A stretch of DNA of 64,000 nt from Brevibacillus agri (GCF_004117055.1 NZ_CP026363.1:1086001-1150000), one strand, 5' to 3'. Shown: positions 26,934-36,432, numbered from the stretch's first letter. Made by a program: numbers and translations. The notes: a model not told the origin generated them from the sequence alone.

Positions 26934-27485
26934 ATGCTTTTGGATGTAATTTGTTTATCTTTTATTGTTGCTTTAATACGAGGGGGGAGAATAAAGGAAT
27001 TTCCTAAGTTTAATAAAGTTGCGTTGCTCATCATTACGATTGTTCTCCAAGTTTGCGCTGCATTTTTCCCAACAATGGGAGGCATTTTCATTTCTATCGC
27101 GTATGTATTTATATTGGCATTCTTGATGTTTAACAGAGAGTTCGAAGACATGCGCATATTTTTGATCGGATGGTTTCTTAATGCAATTGCTATTTGGACA
27201 AACAATGGAAAAATGCCTATAGATTTAGAGCAAGCAAAAAAGTTACCATATGATCTAGAGCCCGTTATCAATGGGACGAATTTTAAGCACAGTGTCTTGA
27301 CGGAAAGTTCCAATTTGCCATTTTTAACAGATGTAATTTATATGCCCGTGATCATTCCAAGGGTAATCAGTATTGGAGATATCTTTATTATGTTAGGAGC
27401 CTTTTTGCTTGTTCAGCGCTTAATGAATAAACCTATCTCGCTATTACAGCTTCATGAAGGTAAAAGATATGCGAAAAAAAATTAA
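26934..27485 (+). CDS. DUF5317-type membrane protein
   Basis: A 183-residue integral protein with about five membrane helices, a conserved N-terminal RGGRI segment and an extracytoplasmic loop (NNGKMPID.EQAKKLP). It resembles the small DUF5317 proteins next to HD-GYP genes; function unknown. GGAGG lies eight bases upstream of ATG 26934. The stop lies 17 bases inside the next gene, so the two are coupled. Confidence 0.6.
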   Translation: MLLDVICLSFIVALIRGGRIKEFPKFNKVALLIITIVLQVCAAFFPTMGGIFISIAYVFILAFLMFNREFEDMRIFLIGWFLNAIAIWTNNGKMPIDLEQAKKLPYDLEPVINGTNFKHSVLTESSNLPFLTDVIYMPVIIPRVISIGDIFIMLGAFLLVQRLMNKPISLLQLHEGKRYAKKN

Positions 27486-28806
27486 TCTCTCTAACCTGAT
27501 AAAGGGCATTGTAGTGCAGTTTGGCTTTGTTATAGCTGCAATCTGTATTTTTTACAGCTCAATATCGGAATGGGAGCCCAGAGAACATTGGGGAGTATTG
27601 TTTACCTATACTCTCCTCACTATCTTTTCCTGTTTTACACCTGTGCGAATTTCCAACACTATTTTGACAGTAAATAATGCTGTCATTTTTTCGGGGATCT
27701 TGTTATACGGTGTTTGGGTAGGGGTATGGACTGCGTTAATTGAATCCGTTATCATTGCTTTTCTGGTGAGGTTTCATCCTTTAAAAGCAGCTATTAACAT
27801 TGGGCAGCTACTAATGACGATTTGGGTAGTAGCTGCTTTGAATGAGTGGATTAACAGTTTCGGTACAATCTCTCCCATCATATCGGATATATTTTTAGCA
27901 GTAGTTTACTGGTTTGTAAACCTTATGTTATGTGGATTGGGGATATCTTACTTCTATCAAAACAGTTGGGTCCAAACAGTGAAGGCGATGGCCAAGGGGT
28001 TCACCTCTACTTATTTGTTGCTTATGATTTTAGCAGGCGTAGGTTCCAGGCTGGTAGAGACTTACGGACCACTGACATTGATTCCGATGATGATTGCATT
28101 TTTTACAATTAATCATGTTTTTCATCATTACTACGAGAATCTTCAAAGGCTTCAACAAAAGGTTGAAGAGGTCAAATCTTTTAACCACAATTTTCTTACA
28201 GCCATGGCAGCCTCCATCGACGCCCGCGATCACTATACCAGCGGACATTCTCAACGGGTTGCTCACTGGGGAAAAGAAATTGCCAAAGAAATCGGATTGC
28301 CTGCGGATAAAGTGGAGGAAGTGTATGTTGGAGGCATCCTGCACGATATCGGCAAGATTGGCATCGCAGATGAGATTCTCAATAAAAAAGGAAAATTAAC
28401 ACCTGAGGAATACGATACGATTAAACAGCATACGGTGATAGGATACGAAATTATTTTGCAGGCAGGTATGTTTCATGAGCTTCTGCCTGCGATACGATCA
28501 CACCATGAACGAATGGACGGCAGAGGATACCCTGATGGTTTGATGGGGGATGAGATCCCGCTCATTGCGAGAATTTTGGCCATATCCGATTCGTTCGATG
28601 CGATGGTGGCAGATCGGCCTTATCGAAAAGGGTTGCCGGTCGAGGAAGCCCTTCAGGAAATACGCAGAGGAGCAGGAACGCAGTTCGATCCGGAGCTGGC
28701 CAGCCATTTCGTTGCGATAGTGGAAAGACTGCCGCGAGAGGAACTGCAGTGCATTATTGGACAAGAATTAAATCCAAAAAAACAGTTACAGGAGGCAAAC
28801 AGCTAG
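27469..28806 (+). CDS. Membrane HD-GYP protein (probable c-di-GMP phosphodiesterase)
   Basis: A 445-residue protein with about seven N-terminal membrane helices (about 15-215), a short linker and an HD-GYP domain (about 235-420): LHDIGKIGIADEIL (HD) and HHERMDGRGYPDG (GYP). The start ATG 27469 has AAGGT seven bases upstream; ATG 27454 lies in the same frame but has no site. It is expected to hydrolyse c-di-GMP. With c-di-GMP-type riboswitches upstream it suggests a feedback loop. A very strong terminator overlaps its stop. Confidence 0.85.
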   Translation: MRKKINLSNLIKGIVVQFGFVIAAICIFYSSISEWEPREHWGVLFTYTLLTIFSCFTPVRISNTILTVNNAVIFSGILLYGVWVGVWTALIESVIIAFLVRFHPLKAAINIGQLLMTIWVVAALNEWINSFGTISPIISDIFLAVVYWFVNLMLCGLGISYFYQNSWVQTVKAMAKGFTSTYLLLMILAGVGSRLVETYGPLTLIPMMIAFFTINHVFHHYYENLQRLQQKVEEVKSFNHNFLTAMAASIDARDHYTSGHSQRVAHWGKEIAKEIGLPADKVEEVYVGGILHDIGKIGIADEILNKKGKLTPEEYDTIKQHTVIGYEIILQAGMFHELLPAIRSHHERMDGRGYPDGLMGDEIPLIARILAISDSFDAMVADRPYRKGLPVEEALQEIRRGAGTQFDPELASHFVAIVERLPREELQCIIGQELNPKKQLQEANS

Positions 28807-28829
28807 CTGCCTCTTGTAACTGTTTTTTG
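28777..28829 (+). terminator. Terminator at the end of the membrane HD-GYP gene
   Basis: AAACAGTTACAGGAGGCA pairs with TGCCTC-TGTAACTGTTT (one mismatch) across an 11-base loop, followed by TTTTTTG. The stem overlaps the last codons. Confidence 0.92.
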
Positions 28830-29200
28830 TTTGGACGCTTGCAAAGCAACGGCCAGATTTGGATAGCGGCCATTCAATTTTTGCATAAAAACGTTTCTAT
28901 GCATGGGACGAGGTACTGGATTGCGCGTTCAATCAATGAAAACCCACTATGATCCTTCCGGGAAAAAGGCTTGCATAAAGGACAATACAGACGGAGAATC
29001 AACAGAATTTTGGCTGGCAAACAACGACGCGGAAGCGGTATTGCAAGATCAGCTAAGCCTTGCTACACGCCAAAACCAGCCCCCTTGCAATCAACACGAC
29101 AACTCGGAAAAGCAAAAGCGCCAGAAGGGATACCGTCCTTTCCTCAGGAAAGCGCTTCCTGATTTTGTCTGCGAAAATATCGCGAATAAACAAGAAAAGT
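28830..29200 (+). other. Intergenic stretch upstream of argG
   Basis: No gene is supported; a 104-codon open frame (28903-29217) has no ribosome site and no recognisable sequence. A CAGGAA/TTCCTG hairpin (29145-29161) is followed by ATTTTG, a weak terminator-like element. Confidence 0.5.
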
Positions 29201-29219
29201 GGTTGTATTTTTATTAACT
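29201..29219 (-). promoter_or_regulatory. ARG box before argG
   Basis: On the minus strand GTTAATAAAAATACAAC contains AATAAAAATACAA, matching the ARG box core exactly. It lies about 50-70 bases upstream of argG. Confidence 0.7.
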
Positions 29220-29271
29220 CGTTTGTATAATTACTCACATGAGAGATACTTCGAAACGGGGAGAGAGAATG

Positions 29272-30531
29272 ATGGCAAAAGATAAAATTGTGTTGGCCTA
29301 TTCTGGCGGTTTAGATACATCGGTAGCAATTAAATGGTTGCAAGACACCTACAATTTCGACGTAATCGCAGTTGCGCTCGATGTAGGCGAAGGGAAAGAC
29401 CTGGATTTCGTCCAGAAAAAAGCGTTGCAAGTAGGCGCGCTCAAATCGATCGTCGTCGATGCCAAGGAAGCTTTTGCAGAAGAATTCGTTCTGCCGGCCC
29501 TGAAAGCAAACGCGATGTACGAAGGCAAATACCCGCTCGTATCGGCTTTGTCGCGTTACCTGATTTCCCGCGTGCTGGTTGAGATCGCGGAAAAAGAAGG
29601 CGCGGTAGCGGTAGCGCACGGTTGCACAGGAAAAGGAAACGACCAGGTGCGCTTCGACGTGTCCTTCACAGCGCTCAATCCGAACCTGAAAATCGTAGCG
29701 CCTGTTCGCGAATGGGGCTGGACTCGCGACGAAGAGATCGAGTATGCGAAAAAGAACAATATCCCGATCCCGATTGATCTGGACAACCCATACAGCATTG
29801 ACCAAAACCTGTGGGGCAGAAGCTGCGAGTGCGGCGTTCTGGAAGATCCGTGGGCAGCGCCGCCAGAAGGCGCGTACGATCTGACGAAGTCGATTGCAGA
29901 TGCGCCGGACGAAGCAGAAGAAATCGAAATCACGTTTGTCCAAGGCAAGCCGACTGCCCTGAACGGCGAAGAGCTGCCTTTGTCCGAGCTGATTTTGAAG
30001 CTGAACAAAATCGCTGGAAACCACGGCGTAGGCCGCATTGACCACGTGGAAAACCGCCTGGTGGGGATCAAATCCCGTGAAGTGTACGAGACGCCTGCTG
30101 CCACAACCCTGATTCTGGCGCACCGCGAGCTGGAATTTTTGACACAGCCTCGTGAGGTAGCGCAGTTCAAGCCGATCATCGAGCAAAAAATGTCCCAGGT
30201 GATCTACGAAGGTCTGTGGTACTCGCCAATTCGCAACGCGATTCAGGCGTTCATCGAAGAGACGCAAAAACACGTGACTGGCGTCGTGCGCGTGAAGCTG
30301 CACAAAGGCCATGCAATCGTAGTGGGCCGCAAGTCCGCATCTTCGCTCTACAGCCATGAGCTGGCGACTTACAACGCTGGCGACCAGTTCGACCATAAAG
30401 CAGCGCTCGGCTTCATCAAGCTGTGGGGCTTGCCAACAAAAGTGTACGCAGAAGTGAACGAAGGCGTACTGCATGAGAACAAAAACACCGCGATCAAGAT
30501 TTTGGATGAAAAGGATGCGATCACGCAATGA
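29272..30531 (+). CDS. argG: Argininosuccinate synthase
   Basis: Condenses citrulline and aspartate with ATP. The 419-residue product has [17 protein letters not shown] (P-loop of the ATP-pyrophosphatase fold) and [24 protein letters not shown] precedes two adjacent ATG codons; 29272 is chosen because spacing is better, and 29269 adds one Met. It overlaps argH by four bases. Confidence 0.96.
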   Translation: MAKDKIVLAYSGGLDTSVAIKWLQDTYNFDVIAVALDVGEGKDLDFVQKKALQVGALKSIVVDAKEAFAEEFVLPALKANAMYEGKYPLVSALSRYLISRVLVEIAEKEGAVAVAHGCTGKGNDQVRFDVSFTALNPNLKIVAPVREWGWTRDEEIEYAKKNNIPIPIDLDNPYSIDQNLWGRSCECGVLEDPWAAPPEGAYDLTKSIADAPDEAEEIEITFVQGKPTALNGEELPLSELILKLNKIAGNHGVGRIDHVENRLVGIKSREVYETPAATTLILAHRELEFLTQPREVAQFKPIIEQKMSQVIYEGLWYSPIRNAIQAFIEETQKHVTGVVRVKLHKGHAIVVGRKSASSLYSHELATYNAGDQFDHKAALGFIKLWGLPTKVYAEVNEGVLHENKNTAIKILDEKDAITQ

Positions 30532-31973
30532 AACTGTGGGGAGGACGCTTCACGAAGCCGACGAATCAGCTCGTAGAAGAATATACAGCTTCTATCTCTT
30601 TTGACCAGAAGATGTGGCGGCAGGACATCGTCGGCAGCCTGGCTCATGTTGCCATGCTGGGCAAGTGCGGCATCCTGCCGATGGAGGAAGTACGTCAAAT
30701 CATCGCGGGCTTGAAAAAAGTCAAAGACAAAATCGAGCGCGGGCAAGCGGAGTTTTTGGTTGCTCACGAAGATGTTCATATGAATATCGAAAAAATGCTG
30801 ATTGAAGAGATCGGTCCGGTGGGGGGCAAGCTTCACACCGGACGGAGCCGCAACGACCAGGTCGCACTCGATATGCACCTGTACTTGAGAGAAAAGCTGA
30901 TGGAGATCATCCAGTTGGCCATGTATTTGCAGGAAGCGCTGCTTGAGCAGGCCAGTCAGCATCTCGATACGGTCATGCCTGGCTATACGCATCTGCAGCG
31001 TGCGCAGCCGGTTTTGTTCGGCTACCACCTGATGGCGTATGTCTCCATGCTGCAGCGCGATATCGAGCGGATGACAGAAACGTGGAAACGGGTGAATGTG
31101 CTGCCGCTTGGCGCTGGTGCGCTGGCGGGCACGACCTTCCCGATCGACCGGACGTTTGTCGCGGAGATGCTGCAATTCGACGGCATTTATCAAAACAGCA
31201 TGGACGCGGTGAGCGATCGCGATTTCATCGTGGAGTTTTTGGCGGACGCTTCCTTGCTGATGACGCATTTGTCCCGTCTGTGTGAGGAACTGGTCATCTG
31301 GAGCAGCCAGGAGTTTTCTTTTGTAGAACTGGACGATGCGTTCTGCACAGGCTCCAGCATCATGCCGCAAAAGAAAAATCCGGACGTCGCCGAGCTGGTG
31401 CGCGGAAAAACGGGCCGTGTCTACGGCAACCTGTTCGGTCTTTTGACAGTGCTCAAAGGCTTGCCGCTCGCGTACAACAAGGACATGCAGGAAGACAAGG
31501 AAGGCATGTTCGATACGGTGGCGACGATCCACGGCGCTCTCGCTTTGCTGACGCCGATGATTAAGACGATGCAGGTGCGGACGGAGCGCATGCGCCAGGC
31601 TGTCACCAACGATTTTTCCAATGCGACCGATTTGGCGGACTACCTGGTGCGCAAAAACATGCCGTTCCGCCAGGCTCACGAGGTCGTCGGCAGAACTGTT
31701 CTGTACTGCATTGAGCAGCAAAAATATTTGCTGGATTTGACGCTGGAGGAGTTCCAAAGCTTCTCGGGAGTCATCGGGGCAGATGTGTACGACGCGCTGG
31801 CAGTGGAAACCGTCGTGAACGCCCGCAACGTGCTGGGCGGAACCGCGCGCAATCAGGTCGAAGCCCAAATTGCCTGGTATCAGGAAAAATGGAAAGAGAC
31901 ACAAGTCTGGGTCGATAAAAACAGCCAGAAAGTGATGATCGAGTCGCTGATTGATGTAGGATCGCCAGCGTAA
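30528..31973 (+). CDS. argH: Argininosuccinate lyase
   Basis: Splits argininosuccinate to arginine and fumarate. The 481-residue product belongs to the aspartase/fumarase superfamily, with the [18 protein letters not shown] signature, THLQRAQPV and the N-terminal [16 protein letters not shown]. The ATG overlaps the argG stop (ATGA), so translation is coupled. A terminator follows. Confidence 0.97.
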   Translation: MKLWGGRFTKPTNQLVEEYTASISFDQKMWRQDIVGSLAHVAMLGKCGILPMEEVRQIIAGLKKVKDKIERGQAEFLVAHEDVHMNIEKMLIEEIGPVGGKLHTGRSRNDQVALDMHLYLREKLMEIIQLAMYLQEALLEQASQHLDTVMPGYTHLQRAQPVLFGYHLMAYVSMLQRDIERMTETWKRVNVLPLGAGALAGTTFPIDRTFVAEMLQFDGIYQNSMDAVSDRDFIVEFLADASLLMTHLSRLCEELVIWSSQEFSFVELDDAFCTGSSIMPQKKNPDVAELVRGKTGRVYGNLFGLLTVLKGLPLAYNKDMQEDKEGMFDTVATIHGALALLTPMIKTMQVRTERMRQAVTNDFSNATDLADYLVRKNMPFRQAHEVVGRTVLYCIEQQKYLLDLTLEEFQSFSGVIGADVYDALAVETVVNARNVLGGTARNQVEAQIAWYQEKWKETQVWVDKNSQKVMIESLIDVGSPA

Positions 31974-31997
31974 CCGATTAGACGGCAGAAAATGAGT

Positions 31998-32030
31998 ACG
32001 GATAGGCATACCAGCCTGTCCGTTTTTTTG
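31998..32030 (+). terminator. Terminator after argGH
   Basis: ACGGATAGGC pairs with GCCTGTCCGT around an ATACCA loop and ends in seven T. Confidence 0.92.
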
Positions 32031-32139
32031 TGCAAAAATTTTTTGGCGTGGCACGAGAGGCTTTCTTGGCGTTTAGCTCGGTTGGTCTGGGGCAATAATT
32101 GTGAAAAGGTCATAGGGTCGAAAGCGGGCAAAAAACACC

Positions 32140-33252
32140 ATGCTAGAGAATTACAAAATCAGTCCCCGACAATTTATGATGCTGGTTACCCTTGTCACGA
32201 TTGGCGATTCCGTGCTCGTCCTGCCCGCCATTGCGGCGGAGCTCGCCAAACAGGACGCCTGGATTTCGGTGACGGTCGGGCTGCTGATCGGACTGGGCAA
32301 TGTTCTTTTGATGATCGCAGTAGGCAAGTGCTATCCGAATGAAAGCTTCTTTTCTTTTATAGATAACATGTTTGGGCGAGTGTTGGGCACGGTGATTACA
32401 CTTTCCTTTGTTTGGTACACATTTTTTTCGGCTGCGGCACACGTCCTGGAGACGGGCGATTTTGTCGGGACGTATTTGTTGAATGACACGCCGAGCATAG
32501 CCATTCAACTGCTGCTCGTCAGTCTCATCATGTTCGGAGTGCGCCTGGGGCTGCAAACTGTCGCTGATTCCGCGCAAATTTACTTTTACGGGTTCTTTTG
32601 CTTTTTCGTGCTGCTGATGCTTTGTCTGATTCCCCAGGCAGACGTAGCCAGACTGCAGCCGGTGCTGGAAAATGGCTGGAAGCCTGTTTTGGCAGGCGCG
32701 ATTCCGTCCATTGCTTTTCCGTTTTCGGAGCTGGTTATTTTTTTGGCGATCTTGCCGTACGTATCCCCGATTCAGAGGCGAATGCGGTATTTTTTGAAAG
32801 GCGCATTTTTAGGCGGGCTTGTGCTCGTACTCGTCATTTTAATGTGCATTCTCGTCCTAGGGGCAGACATGACAGCAAGACACGGGTACCCTTCGTATGT
32901 GCTCGCCAAGCAAATGAAGATCGGGCTGTTCATCCAACGGCTGGAAGCGATTTTGGCCGTAGTCTGGTTCATCGCTGTCAACGTCAAGATCATGATTTAC
33001 AGCGTGTTTTTTCAACTGGGGCTGCGGCATGTGTTTCGGATTCGGGAAATGTCTGTACTGACCTTGCCGTACATGGTGATGTTGCTGGTGATGGCGAACA
33101 TTTTCACGCCGAACATGGTCGTGTACGTGCACATCATCTCGCAGTACTGGCCGTTTTACGATTTTACCTACTCGATTGCCCTGTTGCTTTTGCTCCTGAT
33201 CGTTCACAAGTTGAGAAGCAAGTATGGTGATCGGAAAAGACGACAATCCTGA
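32140..33252 (+). CDS. GerAB-type spore germination permease, orphan
   Basis: A 370-residue protein with about ten membrane helices, the GerAB/YndE fold of the APC superfamily. KISPRQFMMLVTLVTIGDSVLVLP at the start and FPFSELVIFLAILPYVSP are family patterns; it is a nutrient-sensing germinant receptor B subunit. The GerAA and GerAC partners normally flank it; here only an IS remnant follows right at the stop, so the operon may have been lost or be split. The ribosome site (AAGCGGGC) is weak. Confidence 0.85.
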   Translation: MLENYKISPRQFMMLVTLVTIGDSVLVLPAIAAELAKQDAWISVTVGLLIGLGNVLLMIAVGKCYPNESFFSFIDNMFGRVLGTVITLSFVWYTFFSAAAHVLETGDFVGTYLLNDTPSIAIQLLLVSLIMFGVRLGLQTVADSAQIYFYGFFCFFVLLMLCLIPQADVARLQPVLENGWKPVLAGAIPSIAFPFSELVIFLAILPYVSPIQRRMRYFLKGAFLGGLVLVLVILMCILVLGADMTARHGYPSYVLAKQMKIGLFIQRLEAILAVVWFIAVNVKIMIYSVFFQLGLRHVFRIREMSVLTLPYMVMLLVMANIFTPNMVVYVHIISQYWPFYDFTYSIALLLLLLIVHKLRSKYGDRKRRQS

Positions 33253-33924
33253 AAAGGGGCTGTCTAATAAGTCCCCAAAATAAAAAAGTTGGGCGGGAAA
33301 ACGCAATGTTTCCCGTCCAACTTTTTTGTTCTTTTTGTTTTTGCTGGAAAGTGGCGAGGCGGATACCCGCCACCTTCAGTAAGTTGTGAGCTAAAGCCAC
33401 AATCGCAAACTCGGTGTGCATCTTCTCCAGGTCTCGCAAGGAGAATCGACGGAACGACCGATTGCACTTGAGATGACCAAACACGCTTTCGAACTCGCCT
33501 TTACACCGAGCATCGATCGCGGATTTCTCTGATTAGTTTCAACTACTGCTTGAACGCGCTGCGCTTTTGGCGTAGCACGTTTCTTTCTTCGTTCCTGCCA
33601 GCCTGCGCAATCTGTTCGGTGAAATTCTCTAACTTCTCCTCCAACAGCGTGGCAGCTTTTTCAAATATTCATAAAGAATGACTTTCAGCATCATTTTCGG
33701 ATGATAGGAACTGCGACCTCCTCTTGTATAATGGGCATAATGGGCAAGCAACAGCTTGCCTGGAATGGCCTCAATCACACGCGCCACATGATGGGCCGGG
33801 ATATACAGTTCCAAATCCAGGAACATTTCGATTTGCTTGTTGTTGTAAGATTTTTTACCATTCAATAAAAAAGAGGCGTCCAGCAGTCAGGTTACACTGA
33901 CTTTTGGGACAGCCTCTTTTTTCC
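33252..33924 (-). mobile_element. Decayed IS1182-type insertion sequence, copy A
   Basis: On the minus strand an N-terminal transposase piece (33629-33865; LELYIPAHHVARVIEAIP, GGRSSYHPKMMLKVILYEYL) and a C-terminal piece (33164-33484; FGHLKCNRSFRRFSLRDLEK, VALAHNLLKVAGI) are separated by a scrambled, deleted centre. Ends: the left plus-strand end GGGGCTGTCTAATAAG and the right end with GGGACAGCC form an imperfect terminal inverted repeat. A perfect GTTGGGCGGGAAAAC hairpin occupies the left end. The element cannot transpose on its own. Confidence 0.82.
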
Positions 33925-33928
33925 TTCA

Positions 33929-34051
33929 CTAGCCGCCTACTCCATTTTCGTATTGAATGATTGGAGGTTTAATCGGTTTTATGGCCACTTGTTCATTTGC
34001 ATAACTACAAAATCCCAAAACTAGAGCTAACGAGAGTAACGCTGCTTTCAT
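33929..34051 (-). CDS. 40-residue secreted signal propeptide of an RRNPP-type pair
   Basis: ATG 34051 lies inside the 3' end of the upstream regulator gene (47 bases shared), with GAGGGAGGG ten bases upstream. The product is an N-terminal signal peptide (MKAALLSLALVLGFCSYA) followed by EQVAIKPIKPPIIQ and the tail YENGVGG. Size, overlap and order match Phr, NprX and AimP-type propeptides. The mature signal probably lies in the last 5-15 residues; the cleavage is unknown. A TATAAT-like -10 (34080-34085, minus) may give it its own promoter. Confidence 0.75.
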   Translation of the reverse strand: MKAALLSLALVLGFCSYANEQVAIKPIKPPIIQYENGVGG

Positions 34052-35417
34052 TTGTTTGTGTCCCTCCCTCTATAATTTTATTATAGGCAATTATCTGGCT
34101 ATTTGATGCATGGTGCCTATGTTCCTCAAACAGGGAAACACATTGTTTAAAGTCTTGGTAATGATTCATTTTATCAGCTAAAGCAAGACTACGTAAAGTT
34201 TCGTTAATCCCGATATTAAATCGCTCTCTTTGGAGTTCATAAATAGCTTTCTGATAGCGAAAACGGAAATGTCGGCTAGCACTTAGTCCGTTAAGGTCAT
34301 CTTCCGTGTAGCTAGTATATTCTGAAAAACGCTCTAATACCTCATCAATACAAAATCCGTATTTGTTTGCACATTCCATGATCGTTACTAATGCAGGAAA
34401 TATTTCTCCTGGATGATCCTCAAGGAAGGTTATACATTCAGGTAAAATTTCGTAATTGCCCAGCATCATATCAAGGGTATACGAATTAATTTTTGCCCAA
34501 ACTCGAAACTTTTCTACCTCTTGTTGCCCCGTTTCATCGAGAATTTCAAACCATCCTAAATCAGCATAACCTTGTATATACTGCTTAGCCTCTTCATACA
34601 GCCGTTGTTTTTTCAATGCTGCCGCCTTGAGAAGAAATCCTTGCCCATAGTACACAACTAAATGACGTTCCGTTTTGAGTAAATCATTAGCTTTAGGGCT
34701 TGTCCGTCTAAGCAATTCGTTTTCGTAGACTATCGTGGCTAAATTCCGTAACTCATCAGCATATTTCTCGACATCTTTCCACCTGTACATCATAAAACAT
34801 ACGTTTGCCAACTGTAACAGCGCATCCAATTGGACATTCTCGGGAAGCCGTTTCCAATACGAATCAAAACGGATAACAGCTTTCCAGTTTTCTTCAGTAT
34901 TTGTTCCTTGCACCGCCCGAAATAATCGGTATTGACTCATCACAAATTGGTCGGAATAACTATCTTTCTCGTTATCAATGACCAACTCATAAAAAAACAC
35001 TGACTCCTTCTGTTTGCCGCTCTGAAATAACTGTTCTGCCACAGAAAAGAGAATCGAAATGTTTTTGGGATTCTCTAGCAGGTTAGAAACAACCGCTTTA
35101 ATACAATCCTTCCGCCCGATCTCTGCACACCGAACCAAATACGGTACTAATCGCGGACGTGAAATTTTACCCTCGGATAAACACTCTTCCGGATACAATT
35201 CATACAGCCATCCAGGAGCATGTCCAAAAGCCGTGGCCATAGCATCCAACTGGTTCACCGTAATGGCACGCGACGGACTGCTATTTAGCATCTCACTCAA
35301 ATGTCCCGTGCCAATACCGCTCAATTCACTGAGTTTGCTAAGTGTATATCCGTTCTCTTTCAATCTTTTTTGAATCTCAGACCGCAACGACCGCTGCATT
35401 GTCTTTTGTAACTCCAT
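34005..35417 (-). CDS. XRE-TPR peptide-sensing regulator (RRNPP-type)
   Basis: A 470-residue protein: an N-terminal XRE helix-turn-helix (about 10-65; YTLSKLSELSGIGTGHLSEM) and a long helical tetratricopeptide-like body (about 95-440; repeats such as LLQLANVCFMMYRWKDVEKY). This is the build of NprR, PlcR and AimR-type receptors that bind an imported signal peptide; the length is longer than Rap or NprR. ATG 35417 follows AAAGGGGGAG; codons before it are excluded. A propeptide gene overlaps its 3' end, which makes function as its receptor likely. A SigA-like promoter lies upstream. Confidence 0.85.
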   Translation of the reverse strand: MELQKTMQRSLRSEIQKRLKENGYTLSKLSELSGIGTGHLSEMLNSSPSRAITVNQLDAMATAFGHAPGWLYELYPEECLSEGKISRPRLVPYLVRCAEIGRKDCIKAVVSNLLENPKNISILFSVAEQLFQSGKQKESVFFYELVIDNEKDSYSDQFVMSQYRLFRAVQGTNTEENWKAVIRFDSYWKRLPENVQLDALLQLANVCFMMYRWKDVEKYADELRNLATIVYENELLRRTSPKANDLLKTERHLVVYYGQGFLLKAAALKKQRLYEEAKQYIQGYADLGWFEILDETGQQEVEKFRVWAKINSYTLDMMLGNYEILPECITFLEDHPGEIFPALVTIMECANKYGFCIDEVLERFSEYTSYTEDDLNGLSASRHFRFRYQKAIYELQRERFNIGINETLRSLALADKMNHYQDFKQCVSLFEEHRHHASNSQIIAYNKIIEGGTQTNESSVTLVSSSFGIL

Positions 35418-35460
35418 GAAACTCCCCCTTTCCTTACACGCCAAAAAATATTTTTTCTAT

Positions 35461-35489
35461 ATTTTACATCTTGTTCATAATACTGTAAA
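35461..35489 (-). promoter_or_regulatory. SigA-type promoter of the XRE-TPR gene
   Basis: On the minus strand TTTACA (35484-35489), 17 bases and TAAAAT (35461-35466). It lies 44 bases upstream of the start. Confidence 0.6.
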
Positions 35490-35622
35490 TCATTTTCCGT
35501 AATTTTGTATAACTACATGTACACTTACAAATGGCTATTACTCGCAGGCTTTGCTCGCGATGTGTACGACCTTTCTGCCAACATTTTAACGAAAATATAC
35601 GCTAAGGAACTTTTTGATACGA

Positions 35623-35662
35623 AAAAGCCGGTTTTTCCTACGCTAAGGAATCACCGGCTTTT
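35623..35662 (-). terminator. Bidirectional terminator
   Basis: AAAAGCCGGT pairs with ACCGGCTTTT across 20 bases; A-runs and T-runs on both sides let it act in either direction. The repeated 12-mer TACGCTAAGGAA occurs at 35598-35609 and 35639-35650. Confidence 0.8.
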
Positions 35663-35684
35663 ATCTTGTTAAAGGATCACCTTC

Positions 35685-35757
35685 CTATTCTTCTGAATTA
35701 TCTTCAATTTGATAGTCGCATCCGTTGTGGCAATACAACATCTTTGCTAATCGCCAT
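35685..35757 (-). CDS. Candidate tiny gene(s), two overlapping frames
   Basis: After AAAGGAGATCG, ATG 35757 opens MAISKDVVLPQRMRLSN (17 residues, ends 35704). A second frame, ATG 35741 to 35685, reads MLYCHNGCDYQIEDNSEE (18 residues with a CxxxC pair) but has no close ribosome site. The ribosome site and downstream terminator argue that something small is made here; which frame is coded is unresolved. No family is recognised. Confidence 0.35.
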
Positions 35758-35807
35758 GTAAACGATCTCCTTTCTAAATGTCCGCTAAACATCATGTGAA
35801 GCATTGG

Positions 35808-36404
35808 TTAACGACTATTGTTGATAAACTCTTGGAGATTTTGCAATTCAAGTTTTTCTAGTTTTGTACCATCTTTTTCTTCTTTTTTCTCTAAAACCCA
35901 AGGGTTTGATTGTGCTTCATCAGCAGCACTTATACGGGCACTAGCTTTTTCTACATTTGTACCAGTAGCAAACCAATAAATGTGATTCTCCCCAGTATCA
36001 AGTTCCTTAAAGGTTACAAACGCCTTAGATCCATCTTTTTTTACAAAAATTCCAGGCATGAAGTCTCCAGATTTAATATCTGGCTTGACTGCTTTTAGAG
36101 CAGCTACTCGCAATCTAACCGCTAGTTTCGGATCAATTTCCTTATATCTACTAGATTCATCATGCATACTGTAGTAGCTATAGTCATCGGGATTAATCTC
36201 GAAAGATTTAAATGCATCATCATAAGCCTCAAACATTTTGTTTTTTACTGCTTCATCAACATAATTCGCCCATGCCTCTTCTTCTTTTGTTTGAGGAACA
36301 AATTCCTTCGAATCATTGGCTGCATCTGTAATCGCATAACCATATCCTAAAGTTAGTGCAAGAGCTACCGCTGAAGTCGATAATACGCCTTTAACAAGCT
36401 TCAT
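35808..36404 (-). CDS. Unrecognised secreted protein
   Basis: A 198-residue protein with an N-terminal signal peptide (MKLVKGVLSTSAVALALTLG) and a charged, Asp/Glu/Lys-rich mature part with no known domain seen; it contains a segment (PKLAVRLRVAALKAVKPDI) of amphipathic helix. ATG 36404 follows AAAGGGGT; the 13 codons upstream are excluded. It lies downstream of another secreted-protein gene in the same direction with a 28-base gap, as in an operon. Confidence 0.65.
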   Translation of the reverse strand: MKLVKGVLSTSAVALALTLGYGYAITDAANDSKEFVPQTKEEEAWANYVDEAVKNKMFEAYDDAFKSFEINPDDYSYYSMHDESSRYKEIDPKLAVRLRVAALKAVKPDIKSGDFMPGIFVKKDGSKAFVTFKELDTGENHIYWFATGTNVEKASARISAADEAQSNPWVLEKKEEKDGTKLEKLELQNLQEFINNSR

Positions 36405-36432
36405 TACCAATACCCCTTTCAAGTGCAAATAA

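Noticed and set aside
28903..29217. 104-codon plus frame upstream of argG
   Set aside because: No ribosome site, biased composition, and runs into the ARG box region.
30369..32054. 561-codon minus frame opposite argG-argH
   Set aside because: Shadow frame without start context or family pattern.
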